Positions 37,547 through 46,224 of a DNA stretch of 64,000 nt are shown piece after piece. Within the stretch, counting starts at the first letter, position 1; the number at the start of each line of letters is the position of its first letter. The notes beneath the pieces were generated by a model. The model was not told the DNA's origin, did not search any database, and saw only the letters and a list, made by a program, of their open reading frames with translations. The translations under genes and the position numbers were made by a program. This DNA is from Terriglobia bacterium (GTDB lineage Bacteria > Acidobacteriota > Vicinamibacteria > Vicinamibacterales > CAVVIG01), in the NCBI GenBank assembly GCA_020073005.1, contig JAIQFX010000013.1, positions 1-64,000 of the forward strand, written 5' to 3'.

Positions 37547-38880
37547 CGCGTTCGCTCTCCGATCTTCGTACTGACCTCCTGGGCATTGTCCGGGCCGGCA
37601 TTCGCGCGTGCGACGCGGCCGAGATGACTCGCTTCAGACTGGCAGATCTCGACGCGGCGCAGGGCCGTGAGGGCAGCGCGGGTCTCGACCGCCAACGCTA
37701 CGTTTGTATCGCCGCTGGAAAAGCCGCGGCGCCGATGGCCAAGGCCGCGGCGAGCGTCCTCAAGAATCGGCTGCGCGCTGGCCTCCTCGCGGCGCCGGCG
37801 GCGGAGGCGTTCGGCAGTTTCGACGCCATCCCGGCGGGGCATCCGGTCCCTGACGCGGGGAGCGAGCGCGCGGGGCGGCAGGCGCTGGACATGGCGGCCT
37901 CGCTTCAGCCGGACGAAACGCTCCTCGTGCTGTTGTCCGGCGGCGCCTCGGCGCTTCTCGCCGTGCCGGCCGACGGCCTGTCGCTCGACGACAAGCAACG
38001 CGCGACGGTCCAGCTCCTGAGGGCCGGCGCCGACATCCACGCGCTGAACACCGTCCGCAAGCACCTGTCGGCGATCAAGGGCGGATGGCTCGCGAGCCGA
38101 TCGGCCGGTCCCGTGCGAACGTTCGTCATCTCCGACGTCGTCGGCGACGACGTGAGCGTGATTGCGTCCGGGCCGACGGTGCCGGACCCATCGACGTTTG
38201 CGGAGGCGCGACAGCTCCTCGATCGTTACGGCGGCGCGCCGGCGTATCCGGCGGCCGTCGTCGCGCGGCTGGATCGGGGCGCGCGCGGCGAGGTGCCCGA
38301 GACGCCGAAGCCCATGTATCCGCGTCTGGTGCGGTCCGACATCAAGGTCATCGGCAGCCGGCGCGACGCGATGCTTGGGGCGCAGGGACGCGCGCTGGGT
38401 CTGGGCTACGAGGTCGTGCGGATTGAGGAGCCGGTGATCGGCGAAGCGCGCGTCTCGGCGCTCGCGCACGTTCGGGCTGCGGTCGCGTCGGCCCAGGATC
38501 GGCCGAGGCCGCTGTGCATCGTCTCCAGCGGCGAGACGACGGTCAACGTGACCGGGCACGGGAAGGGCGGCCGCAACCAGGAGTTTGCGCTGGCGGCGGC
38601 GGAACTCTTGGGGACGGGTCTCGGGTCGTCCCCAGGCCGAGACCCGTCCCCAATGGCCCTCGCCAGCGTCGGCACCGATGGCGTCGACGGTCCGACGGAC
38701 GCAGCCGGGGCGATGGTCGACTCGACCACGATCGCGCGCGCCGAGCGCGAAGGGCTCCGGCCCGATCGGTTTCTTTCGGACAACAATGCCTACGCGTTTT
38801 TCAGCGCGCTGGGCGATCTCATTCACACGGGGCCGACCGGCACCAACGTCGGCGACCTCCAGGTAATTCTGTTAGCCTAG
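37543..38880 (+). CDS. Glycerate 2-kinase (GckA/TtuD, MOFRL family)
   Basis: About 445 residues. It phosphorylates D-glycerate to 2-phosphoglycerate. The N-terminal DUF4147 domain shows CIAAGKAAAPMAKAA, LSGGASALLAVPADGLSL and RKHLSAIKGGWLA. The C-terminal MOFRL domain has SSGETTVNV, GGRNQEFALAAAE and ASVGTDGVDGPTDAAGA. The first ATG (37624) would remove a conserved-looking helix (LRTDLLGIVRAGIRACDAA). No ATG, GTG or TTG exists upstream before a stop at 37456, so I propose CTG 37543, which overlaps the previous stop as CTGA. A perfect 17-bp palindrome lies inside the gene (38608-38653) and adds a Gly/Ser/Pro loop before ASVGTDG. Confidence 0.82.
   Translation: MTRSLSDLRTDLLGIVRAGIRACDAAEMTRFRLADLDAAQGREGSAGLDRQRYVCIAAGKAAAPMAKAAASVLKNRLRAGLLAAPAAEAFGSFDAIPAGHPVPDAGSERAGRQALDMAASLQPDETLLVLLSGGASALLAVPADGLSLDDKQRATVQLLRAGADIHALNTVRKHLSAIKGGWLASRSAGPVRTFVISDVVGDDVSVIASGPTVPDPSTFAEARQLLDRYGGAPAYPAAVVARLDRGARGEVPETPKPMYPRLVRSDIKVIGSRRDAMLGAQGRALGLGYEVVRIEEPVIGEARVSALAHVRAAVASAQDRPRPLCIVSSGETTVNVTGHGKGGRNQEFALAAAELLGTGLGSSPGRDPSPMALASVGTDGVDGPTDAAGAMVDSTTIARAEREGLRPDRFLSDNNAYAFFSALGDLIHTGPTGTNVGDLQVILLA
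38608..38653. repeat. REP-like perfect palindrome inside glycerate kinase gene
   Basis: The arms TTGGGGACGGGTCTCGG (38608-38624) and CCGAGACCCGTCCCCAA (38637-38653) are perfectly complementary over 17 bp around a 12-base loop. It is read in frame as a loop (LGTGLGSSPGRDPSP) between the two conserved MOFRL blocks. The core is shared with the palindrome at 14365-14407. Size and structure resemble REP elements mobilised by RAYT transposases; no RAYT gene is in the window. Confidence 0.7.
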
Positions 38881-38892
38881 TTTTTCAACACA

Positions 38893-41169
38893 ATGTATTC
38901 ACGCGATTCTGTACTCGCGCTGATGCGGGAACGGGTGCATCACCCGGCCGGCATGCGCGAGCTTCTTCAAGTTCTCAAGGTTCCCCGCGACGAACGCACG
39001 ACGTTCAAGCGTCACATCAAAGCGCTCGTCGCCTCGGGCGATCTCATTCACATCCGCGGCCATCGGTTCGGTTTGCCCGAAAAGATGGACCTCTACGTCG
39101 GCCGGTTGCAGACGCATCCGGCCGGCTACGGATTCGTCACGCCGGAGCGCGCGCTCGACGCCGGCGGCGACATCTACGTGCCGGCGCACCATCTCAGCGA
39201 GGCGATGCACGGCGACCGCGTCGTCGTGCGCATCGAGCGCCTCAAGGAAGGCGGGCGCGCCGAAGGGCGCGTCATCCGCATTCTCGAGCGCGGCAACGAG
39301 CGCATCGTCGGGCGCTACGACCGCGAGGCGGTCCGCGGCGAGTCGAGGTCGAGCGGCGCCGGTCACGTCGTGCCGTTCGATCGGCGGCTGCTGATGGACA
39401 TCGCGGTGCCGGCCGGCCAGGAAGGCGGCGCGTCGCCCGGCGAGATGGTGATCGTCGAACTGACGCGCTGGCCGACGGCCACGCGCGGCGCCGTCGGTCG
39501 CGTCGCGGAAGTGCTCGGGGACATCGATGCGCCCGGCGTCGACACCGAGATCATCATTCGCAAGTGGGGGATTCCGGACGAGCACTCGCCCGAGTCCGTT
39601 GCCGAGGCCGTACGTCTGGGCGGCGCCGTGTCGGAGCGTGACATCCGCGGCCGCACCGATTTCCGGACCGTTCCGACGGTGACGATCGACGGCGAGCACG
39701 CCCGCGACTTCGACGATGCCATCACGATCAAGAAGCTGCCGAACGGCAACTACTGGCTGGGCGTCCATATCGCGGACGTCTCGCACTACGTCGAGGAAGG
39801 CAGCGCCCTCGATCGCGACGCCTACGACCGCGGGACGTCGGTGTACTTCCCCGAACGCGCCGTGCACATGTTTCCGTCCGAGCTGGCGACGGGCCTGTGC
39901 AGCCTGAATCCGCGCGTCGATCGCCTCGTCCAGACCTGTCTGATGGAGATCGATCGCGACGGCACCGTCGTCCGGCACGAGTTCCACGACGGCGTCATCA
40001 ACAGCAACGAGCGGATGACGTACACGGCCGTGAACGGCATCCTGACGGAGAGGGATCCGGCCCTGCTCGAGCAATACGCGCCGCTCGTGCCGATGTTCGA
40101 GCAGATGCACGAGCTGTTTCGCATTCTCAACGACGCGCGGCGCCGCCGCGGGTCGATCGACTTCGATTTGAACGAAGCCGAGGTGATCATCGACGAAGGC
40201 GGGGTCGTCGAGGCGATCATCGCGCTCCAGCGCAACGTGGCGCACCGGCTGATCGAGGAGTTCATGCTCCTGGCGAACGAAACCGTGGCCTCGTACCTGG
40301 AGGCGCACGACGCGCCCGCGCTCTACCGTGTTCACGAAGAGCCGGACATCATGAAGGTCGCGAAGTTCGAGGAGTTCATCTCGGGCTTCGGGTACAGCCT
40401 TGCGGCGCCCGTCAACGCGCTGAAGCCGCACCATTTTCAGAAACTGATCGAGCGGATCCACGGCAAGCCGGAAGAGAAGCCGATCGCGTTCCTGATGCTC
40501 CGCACGATGCAGAAAGCGCGGTACGCGCCGGAGAATCTCGGGCACTTCGGCCTGGCGTCGCCGAGTTACACCCATTTCACGTCGCCGATCCGACGTTACC
40601 CAGACCTGGTGGTGCATCGCGCGCTGCGGGCCGCGCGGCATGCGCAGCTGACGGCGGAGACGCGCGAGGAGTGGATCGAGGAGCTGCCCGAAACCGCGCG
40701 TCACACGTCGGAGATGGAGCGGCGGGCGGACGAAGCGGAGCGCGAGCTGCTGCAGTGGAAGAAGGTCAAGTTCATGGCCGACAAGGTCGGCGATGAATTC
40801 GAGGGCTACGTCACGGGGGTTGCCGCGTTCGGCTTGTTCATCGAGCTCATCGAACACTTCGTCGAGGGAATGGTGCACGTCTCGACGATGGCCGACGACT
40901 ACTACAAGTTCATCGAGGGCGCGCATCTGCTGCGCGGCGAGAACACGCAGAAGGTCTATCGCCTCGGCGACAAGGTGAAGGTGCAGGTCATCCGGGTCAA
41001 CATGGACACGCGCCAGGTCGATCTCGGACTGGTCGAGATCCTCGAACGCGTGCGCGACGGCGAGCGCGGGCCGAGGCACACGAAAGCCCGGCCCAAGCAC
41101 GAGCGGCGGCGCAAGGGAAGACCCGGACGGAACGAAAGGCAGAAGGCAAAGGGCAGAAGGCAGAAGTGA
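38893..41169 (+). CDS. rnr: Ribonuclease R
   Basis: A 758-residue 3'-5' exoribonuclease that degrades structured RNA. An N-terminal helix-turn-helix and cold-shock-like domains (PAGYGFVTPE near 77) precede the RNB catalytic domain, whose metal-binding Asp cluster is in DGEHARDFDDAI. SYTHFTSPIRRYPDLVVHR ends that domain. The S1 domain near 630 begins GDEFEGYVTGVAAFGLFIEL. The basic C-terminal tail ([13 protein letters not shown]) is encoded by a heptamer repeat tract. The ATG follows the glycerate kinase stop by 12 bases without an obvious ribosome-binding site. The stop overlaps the selB GTG. Confidence 0.95.
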   Translation: MYSRDSVLALMRERVHHPAGMRELLQVLKVPRDERTTFKRHIKALVASGDLIHIRGHRFGLPEKMDLYVGRLQTHPAGYGFVTPERALDAGGDIYVPAHHLSEAMHGDRVVVRIERLKEGGRAEGRVIRILERGNERIVGRYDREAVRGESRSSGAGHVVPFDRRLLMDIAVPAGQEGGASPGEMVIVELTRWPTATRGAVGRVAEVLGDIDAPGVDTEIIIRKWGIPDEHSPESVAEAVRLGGAVSERDIRGRTDFRTVPTVTIDGEHARDFDDAITIKKLPNGNYWLGVHIADVSHYVEEGSALDRDAYDRGTSVYFPERAVHMFPSELATGLCSLNPRVDRLVQTCLMEIDRDGTVVRHEFHDGVINSNERMTYTAVNGILTERDPALLEQYAPLVPMFEQMHELFRILNDARRRRGSIDFDLNEAEVIIDEGGVVEAIIALQRNVAHRLIEEFMLLANETVASYLEAHDAPALYRVHEEPDIMKVAKFEEFISGFGYSLAAPVNALKPHHFQKLIERIHGKPEEKPIAFLMLRTMQKARYAPENLGHFGLASPSYTHFTSPIRRYPDLVVHRALRAARHAQLTAETREEWIEELPETARHTSEMERRADEAERELLQWKKVKFMADKVGDEFEGYVTGVAAFGLFIELIEHFVEGMVHVSTMADDYYKFIEGAHLLRGENTQKVYRLGDKVKVQVIRVNMDTRQVDLGLVEILERVRDGERGPRHTKARPKHERRRKGRPGRNERQKAKGRRQK

Positions 41170-41171
41170 AG
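41134..41171. repeat. Heptamer repeat tract encoding the RNase R tail
   Basis: Five 7-mers, GAAAGGC, AGAAGGC, AAAGGGC, AGAAGGC and AGAAGTG, end at the rnr stop/selB start. Bases 41155-41171 are identical over 17 bases to 3568-3584. Because the period is 7 and not a multiple of 3, the protein tail is not a simple peptide repeat. Confidence 0.75.
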
Positions 41172-43103
41172 AGCGTCGTCGTCGGCACCGCCGGGCACAT
41201 CGATCACGGGAAGAGCGCGCTGGTCCTCGCGCTGACCGGGACCGATCCGGACCGCCTCAAAGAAGAAAAAGCCCGCGGCATCACGATCGACCTGGGCTTC
41301 GCCCATCAGACGCTCGCCGACATCAACGTCGCGTTCGTCGACGTGCCGGGGCACGAGCGCTTCGTCAAGAACATGCTCGCCGGCGTCGGCGGGATCGATC
41401 TCGTCGTCCTCGTCGTCGCCGCCGATGAATCGGTGATGCCGCAGACGCGCGAGCACTTCGCGATCTGCCGTTTGCTGCGCGTGCCGGCCGGCGTCGTGGC
41501 GCTGACGAAGGCGGACCTCGTGGACGCCGACACGCTCGCGATCGCGCGGCTCGAGGTGCAGGAACTCGTCGCCGGCTCGTTTCTCGAAGGCGCTCCGATC
41601 GTCCCGGTCTCGTCGAAGACCGGCGAAGGCCTCGACGCGCTGCGCGAAGCCCTGGTTGCGGCGAGCCGGCGCGTCAGCGGCCGGCCCATCGACGCCGTTA
41701 CGCGCCTGCCCGTCGATCGCGTGTTCTCGATGAAGGGATTCGGCACGGTCGTCACCGGCACGCTCGTCTCGGGCCGCATCGCGACGGGCGATGCGCTTCT
41801 TCTGGCGCCGGGCGATCGCCGTGTGACGGTGCGCGGCGTGCAGGTTCACGGGCAAAAACACGCCGGCGCCGTCGCGGGCCAGCGCACCGCGATCAATCTC
41901 GCCGGCGTCGACGTGCAGGACGTGCAGCGCGGGCAGACGCTGGTCACGCCCGGCGTGTTCGAGGAAACGCGCATCGTCGACGCGTCGGTCGAGCTCCTGG
42001 CGGATGCGAAGCCACTGAAGCATGGCGCGCGCGTGCGCTTTCACCAGGGCACGGTGGAACTCATGGGGCGCGTGGCCGTCGTCGGCCCGGTGGGCGAGTC
42101 GGGAGGGGTGCCGGTCGTCGCGCCAGGATCGCGGGCGTTCGTGCGGCTCCGGCTCGAAGCGCCGGCGGTGCTCGCGCGCGGCGATCGCTACATCCTGCGC
42201 GCGTACTCGCCGCCGATCACGATCGCCGGCGGCCTGATTCTCGATCCGCGTCCGCCGCGGACCGCGCTGCGCAGCGCGGCGACGCTCGAGCGGTGCCGGG
42301 CGCTGGCGTTCGATCCGGCGACCGACGATCGTGCCGTGGCCGCGCGCGCGGCCGCGCGCGTGATGATCGACGTCGCGGGCGCAGCCGCCCTTCCCGTGAG
42401 CGCGTTGACGTCGCGAGCGGGCATCGATCCGCGTGAGCGCGATGCGCACGTCGACGCGCTGGTCGCCGCCGGACACGCCGTGCGCGCCGCGGACGTGCTG
42501 GTCGCGCCGCGCATTCTGAAGGCGCTGAGCGACGCGATCGTGGCGGCGCTCGCCGAGCACCATCGCGCCGAGCCGCTGTCGGACGGCGTCCCGCGCGAGG
42601 CGCTGCGCGAGCGCGTGTTCCGGCGCGGTCACAGCGCCGTCTTCGATCGCGCGCTGGCCGATCTCGTGGACGCGCAGAAGGTCGCGGTCCGCGATCGCGT
42701 CGCGCTGACGACGCACCGTCCCGCGCTTTCCGCGGAGGAGGAGCGCACGCGGCTCGCGATCGAACGGGCGCTGCGAGACGGCGGTCTCACGCCGCCGGAC
42801 GCGGCCGCGATCGCGGCGTCGAGCGGCGCGTCAGCGGCCGTCGTGGACAAGATTCTGAAGCTGCTCACGCGACAGAAGCTGCTGGTGCGGGTGGACACGC
42901 TCGTCTTTCACGACGAGGCGCTCAAGCGGCTGAAGGCTGAAGTGGCGGGGCTGAAGGCGGCGGCCGGCGCTGGAGCGCGCATCGACGTCGCCACCTTCAA
43001 GGAGCGGTTCGGCGTGACGCGCAAGTTCGCGATCCCGTTGCTCGAGTACCTGGATCGCGAGCGCGTCACGCGGCGCGTCGGAGACGCGCGCGTGATTCTA
43101 TGA
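41166..43103 (+). CDS. selB: Selenocysteine-specific translation elongation factor
   Basis: A 645-residue GTPase that carries Sec-tRNA to UGA codons marked by a SECIS element. The G-domain start [19 protein letters not shown], the switch [30 protein letters not shown] and ALTKADLVD are typical of SelB. Domains II-III follow (about 175-350), and the last 250 residues are the winged-helix repeats that bind SECIS RNA. The GTG start overlaps the rnr stop (GTGA). It implies the organism makes selenoproteins; I see no selA, selD, selC tRNA or selenoprotein in this window. Confidence 0.93.
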   Translation: MKSVVVGTAGHIDHGKSALVLALTGTDPDRLKEEKARGITIDLGFAHQTLADINVAFVDVPGHERFVKNMLAGVGGIDLVVLVVAADESVMPQTREHFAICRLLRVPAGVVALTKADLVDADTLAIARLEVQELVAGSFLEGAPIVPVSSKTGEGLDALREALVAASRRVSGRPIDAVTRLPVDRVFSMKGFGTVVTGTLVSGRIATGDALLLAPGDRRVTVRGVQVHGQKHAGAVAGQRTAINLAGVDVQDVQRGQTLVTPGVFEETRIVDASVELLADAKPLKHGARVRFHQGTVELMGRVAVVGPVGESGGVPVVAPGSRAFVRLRLEAPAVLARGDRYILRAYSPPITIAGGLILDPRPPRTALRSAATLERCRALAFDPATDDRAVAARAAARVMIDVAGAAALPVSALTSRAGIDPRERDAHVDALVAAGHAVRAADVLVAPRILKALSDAIVAALAEHHRAEPLSDGVPREALRERVFRRGHSAVFDRALADLVDAQKVAVRDRVALTTHRPALSAEEERTRLAIERALRDGGLTPPDAAAIAASSGASAAVVDKILKLLTRQKLLVRVDTLVFHDEALKRLKAEVAGLKAAAGAGARIDVATFKERFGVTRKFAIPLLEYLDRERVTRRVGDARVIL

Positions 43104-43259
43104 CTTGCGGTCGACGGTGTCGTCCTTCATGCCTTCCTTGAAGTTCTTGACCGCGCTGCCCATGCCGCGCGCGAGCCCGGGCAGGCGGTTCGCGCCGAAG
43201 ATCAGAATCACGATCACGAGAATGATCAGCAGTTCGGGCAGTCCAAGTGAACCAAACAT
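43098..43259 (-). CDS. tatA: Sec-independent translocase subunit TatA/E
   Basis: A 53-residue membrane protein of the Tat export system. MFGSLGLPELLIILVIVILIF is the short N-terminal helix, followed by the FGANRLPGLARGMG hinge and amphipathic helix and a charged tail. The Gly after the hydrophobic stretch and the LPxLARxxG motif are diagnostic. GGAG lies 6 bases before the ATG. Its stop overlaps the convergent selB stop by six bases. It is small compared with E. coli TatA (89 aa) but normal for TatA/E of this type. tatB and tatC are not nearby. Confidence 0.9.
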   Translation of the reverse strand: MFGSLGLPELLIILVIVILIFGANRLPGLARGMGSAVKNFKEGMKDDTVDRKS

Positions 43260-43308
43260 GTCGTGCTCCAAGGAAAGTGTAAACGTCGGAACTGCAGAGA
43301 TTGTACCA

Positions 43309-44493
43309 CTAATGTCCGGGGAGCCCGGACCGCCGTCGTTCCCGAAGAACCCGCCACGCCAGGCCCAATTCCAGCGTGCGGAGCAGCCGCCACTTGAGCG
43401 TGGCGTAGCTCTGGCGTCCCGCGACGAGGTCCGCCATCACGGCTCGCACGGCGGCACTCTGCTGCAGCGCTCGCATCAAGAGCCGGACGAACGCCGGCCG
43501 GAAGAATCCCGCCTTCAGCCGGGCCGCCCGCGACAGCTCGGGGATCGCTTCGTCGCGCACGCGCGCCGCAAACGCCTGCTCAGGCGCGTCGCCCGACAGC
43601 GCGTCAGCCGCCCATTCGCCGGACGCCAGCGCGAAATAGATGCCTTCACGCGTGATCGGATCGACCAGACCCGCGGCATCGCCGAGCAGGCACCACCGTG
43701 GGCCGGAGACAATCAGAGCGTCCAGATCCTGCGCTTTCAACGACGGAATCGGCCACGAATAGGGCGCGAGCGTGGCATGCCCGGCGATCCGCGTCGCGCG
43801 AATCCAGTCCGCCGTGCGTGCGCGCAGCGCCGCGGACGTAACGCCGGCATCCGCTTCCACGCAAACTCCGATCGCGAGATGATTCGGCCGCGGGAACGAC
43901 CAGATGTAGCCGGGCGGATCCGCGAGCAGCTCGATGACGATCTCGTCGCTCGTGATGCCGTCCGCGAAGAAACCCGTGGCGATGGACAGCTGATCGCGCT
44001 GGAACGGCTGCGCGACCGTGCGGCGCAGCAGACTGTTCGCGCCATCGGCTCCGATCGCGAAGTCCGCGCGATGCACGCCGCGCGTCGTCGAAATCCGGAC
44101 GCCGCTCCCGCCAACGTCGACGGTCGTCACGCGCGACACGTCATGAACGGCGCCGGCTCGAATGGCGGCGGCCAGCAGCGCCGCATCGAACGTCGCCCGG
44201 CTCGCGACGAGCAACGCGCTCGCCGAGGTCGGCCCGCAATCTTCGAGCGGCACGACGGCGGATTCGCCGCGGCGCGAATCCGTGAAGCGTGCGGTCCGGA
44301 TCACCGACACCGGCACTCCCGCGTCCCGGACCGTATCGGCGACGAGCGCCAGCGCGCGCCCGGTCACGCCGCCGCCGCAGGGCTTCTCACGCGGATGCGA
44401 CGGATCGAAAAGCGTGACGCGCGCGCCTCTGGCGGCGAGCCGCTGCGCCGCGCGGCAGCCCGCCGGTCCGGCGCCGATGATCGCCACGTCCAT
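43309..44493 (-). CDS. Geranylgeranyl reductase-family FAD oxidoreductase
   Basis: A 394-residue flavoprotein. The N-terminal dinucleotide fold GAGPAGCRAAQRLAARG, the PCGGGVTGRAL segment characteristic of geranylgeranyl reductases, GADGANSLLRR and the C-terminal FAD motif LLGDAAGLVDPITREGIYFALASG are all present. The family reduces double bonds in isoprenoid chains of quinones, lipids or chlorophyll, or acts as halogenase-like monooxygenases. The substrate is unknown here; reduction of a prenyl side chain is a fair guess. Its start is only 19 bases from the start of the divergent gene at 44513. A hairpin (GTCCGGG-GAG-CCCGGAC, 43314-43330) overlaps the last codons. Confidence 0.85.
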   Translation of the reverse strand: MDVAIIGAGPAGCRAAQRLAARGARVTLFDPSHPREKPCGGGVTGRALALVADTVRDAGVPVSVIRTARFTDSRRGESAVVPLEDCGPTSASALLVASRATFDAALLAAAIRAGAVHDVSRVTTVDVGGSGVRISTTRGVHRADFAIGADGANSLLRRTVAQPFQRDQLSIATGFFADGITSDEIVIELLADPPGYIWSFPRPNHLAIGVCVEADAGVTSAALRARTADWIRATRIAGHATLAPYSWPIPSLKAQDLDALIVSGPRWCLLGDAAGLVDPITREGIYFALASGEWAADALSGDAPEQAFAARVRDEAIPELSRAARLKAGFFRPAFVRLLMRALQQSAAVRAVMADLVAGRQSYATLKWRLLRTLELGLAWRVLRERRRSGLPGH

Positions 44494-44512
44494 CGTGATA
44501 CATTACACGGCC

Positions 44513-44971
44513 ATGATTGAAGCTGAAGTCGGACGCTTTACCGTGGGCGTTTTCCAGGACGTGGCCTGGGCGACGAACGGTCTGGACGCGCTCAGGCAGG
44601 CGGGATTTCCTGCTGACTCGCTGACGATTCTTGCGAAGGAGAGCCCCGAGGCATCCGCGCTGATCGAGAAGACGTTCGGATCGGCCGGCACTCGCCTGGA
44701 CGTCGCCGCCCTTGGCGGCGTCGTCGTCCACGGACCGCTGGTGGATGCGCTCCAGGGCGCTGCGCGCGACCTGTCGAAGCGCGGTCTCGCCGGCACGATG
44801 CAGCGCATCGGCTTCCAGGCGCACGACGGACGGATCTTCGAAGCGCTGGCCGGCCGCGGCGGAATCCTCGTGGCGATCTTGAGCGAACCGCGTGCCGCCG
44901 ACGCCCTGGCGATCCTGCATTCGTATGGCGGCGGCAACGCCGCGATCGGCGCCTGGACCGGACGCGTCTAG
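44513..44971 (+). CDS. Stress-type domain protein of unknown function
   Basis: A 152-residue soluble protein (MIEAEVGRFTVGVFQDVAWA). The pattern of a strand (FTVGVFQD), a helix (ATNGLDALRQAGF) and a strand (SLTILAKES) resembles the N-terminal half of general stress protein 17M/YflT-like domains, which bind nothing known. A Gly-rich middle (ALGGVVVHGPLVDALQGAA) follows. There is no signal peptide. Its ATG is 19 bases from the divergent flavoprotein start, so their promoters must overlap or lie in the coding parts. No clear ribosome-binding site is seen. Confidence 0.55.
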   Translation: MIEAEVGRFTVGVFQDVAWATNGLDALRQAGFPADSLTILAKESPEASALIEKTFGSAGTRLDVAALGGVVVHGPLVDALQGAARDLSKRGLAGTMQRIGFQAHDGRIFEALAGRGGILVAILSEPRAADALAILHSYGGGNAAIGAWTGRV

Positions 44972-45189
44972 GCCGCAAACGCGACCGTCCGCGCCCGCCA
45001 ATCTGTCCCACCAGCGCTTCCGGACGATCAGCCAGTCTGTCGGTACGTCATTCAAAGGAATCGGCTGACGCTTACGCGGTTTGAATGCGCTGACGCTGGC
45101 GGAGGACAGGGCAGACCAGCCGCAGGCGTTTGGCGTCGAAAATGGCGATACGCGGCGAGGCACTTCTTTTGCTTGCCTGCAAGGACGAC

Positions 45190-46137
45190 GTGCGGGAAAA
45201 TGTAACCACTCCGTTTGCAATGAGCGACACAAGCCCGACGGTCCCTGAACCTGTCAATGTTTCCGCGGGGCATCTCGCGGTCCACTTTGAGGGTGAGCAT
45301 CCAGTCGAGATCCCGTTCCTCTTCGAGCAACGGGAGAAACGGATTGCGCCCGCCGCGGCCGCATCACTCGGCTCGCATGTGCTCGCGGTCGTGCTCTTCC
45401 TGCTCGTCGTGCGCTACGGCGCGCGGCCCTCGGCGACCTCGGCCATCCTGCCCGAGCAACCGAACAACAACATCATCTGGCTGAACCAGCCGGGTCCTGG
45501 CGGCGGCGGCGGTGGCGGCGGCAATCGGATGAAGGAGCCGCCGCGCAAAGCGGAGCTCCCCGGGAAAGACAAGATCACCGTGCCGGTGCAGAAGCCGCCG
45601 ACACTTGAAATGCAGCAGGCCAAGGTCGAGCCGAATCCTGTCGAGCAGCTGAACATCCCGGCCAAGAGTCTCGCAGCGGCGCAGGATTCTTTGCCCGGCG
45701 CGATTGAAGCGCCGCCTGGACCTCCGACGTTGTCGCAGGGATCGGGCAGCGGCGGCGGCGCGGGTACTGGCACTGGTTCCGGCGTCGGCCCTGGCACCGG
45801 ATCAGGATTGGGGCCCGGCAGTGGCGGCGGCACGGGCGGTGGAGTCTACCGGCCCGGCAACGGCGTCCAGCTGCCGCGTCTGCTTCGCGAGGTTCGCCCG
45901 CAGTACACGTCGGATGCGATGCGCGCGAAGGTGCAGGGCACGGTGCTCCTCGAATGCGTGGTCAGACCTGATGGGTCGGTTGGCGACGTGCAGGTGGCGC
46001 GCTCACTCGATCCGACGTTCGGTCTCGATCAGGAAGCGATCAAAGCGGCGAAGCAGTGGCGGTTCGCGCCGGGCACGCGCCTTGGTGAACCTGTGTCGGT
46101 GCTCATCACGATCGAACTGACGTTCACGCTGCGATAG
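45190..46137 (+). CDS. TonB-family energy-transducing protein
   Basis: About 315 residues. A cytoplasmic head precedes one membrane helix (AAASLGSHVLAVVLFLLVV), a long periplasmic linker rich in Pro, Gly and Ser (with GSGVGPGTGSGLGPG), and a C-terminal TonB domain: PRLLREVRPQYTSDAMRAKVQGTVLLE and AIKAAKQWRFAPGTRLGEPV. TonB couples inner-membrane proton force to outer-membrane receptors; this solitary form lacks ExbB/ExbD neighbours. I choose GTG 45190 because AAGGA lies four bases before it; ATG 45220 (MSDTSPTVPEP) is a close alternative. The 218 bases before it contain nothing I can name. Confidence 0.8.
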   Translation: MRENVTTPFAMSDTSPTVPEPVNVSAGHLAVHFEGEHPVEIPFLFEQREKRIAPAAAASLGSHVLAVVLFLLVVRYGARPSATSAILPEQPNNNIIWLNQPGPGGGGGGGGNRMKEPPRKAELPGKDKITVPVQKPPTLEMQQAKVEPNPVEQLNIPAKSLAAAQDSLPGAIEAPPGPPTLSQGSGSGGGAGTGTGSGVGPGTGSGLGPGSGGGTGGGVYRPGNGVQLPRLLREVRPQYTSDAMRAKVQGTVLLECVVRPDGSVGDVQVARSLDPTFGLDQEAIKAAKQWRFAPGTRLGEPVSVLITIELTFTLR

Positions 46138-46191
46138 GCGGGTGCGGCGCGTAAGCCAGGTGGGGCAGGTGGGTCAAAGCGGCAAACAGAA

Positions 46192-46221
46192 AGGCCCGGC
46201 GAGCGTGAGCTCACCGGGCCT
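46192..46221 (-). terminator. Rho-independent-type terminator after groEL
   Basis: AGGCCCGG and CCGGGCCT pair over 8 bp, then after a C/A mismatch GAGC pairs with GCTC around a GTGA loop. On the minus strand it is followed by TTTCTGTTT, so it best ends the groES-groEL transcript; it may also stop the TonB-like gene from the other side. Confidence 0.7.
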
Positions 46222-46224
46222 CTT

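Noticed and set aside
41166-43103. A nearby selenoprotein read through UGA
   Set aside because: I looked past the stops of neighbouring genes and found no conserved extension or SECIS-like hairpin that I could defend.
45052-45330. A 92-residue minus-strand frame before the TonB-like gene
   Set aside because: No ribosome-binding site, domain or consistent codon use; it overlaps the real TonB-like gene.
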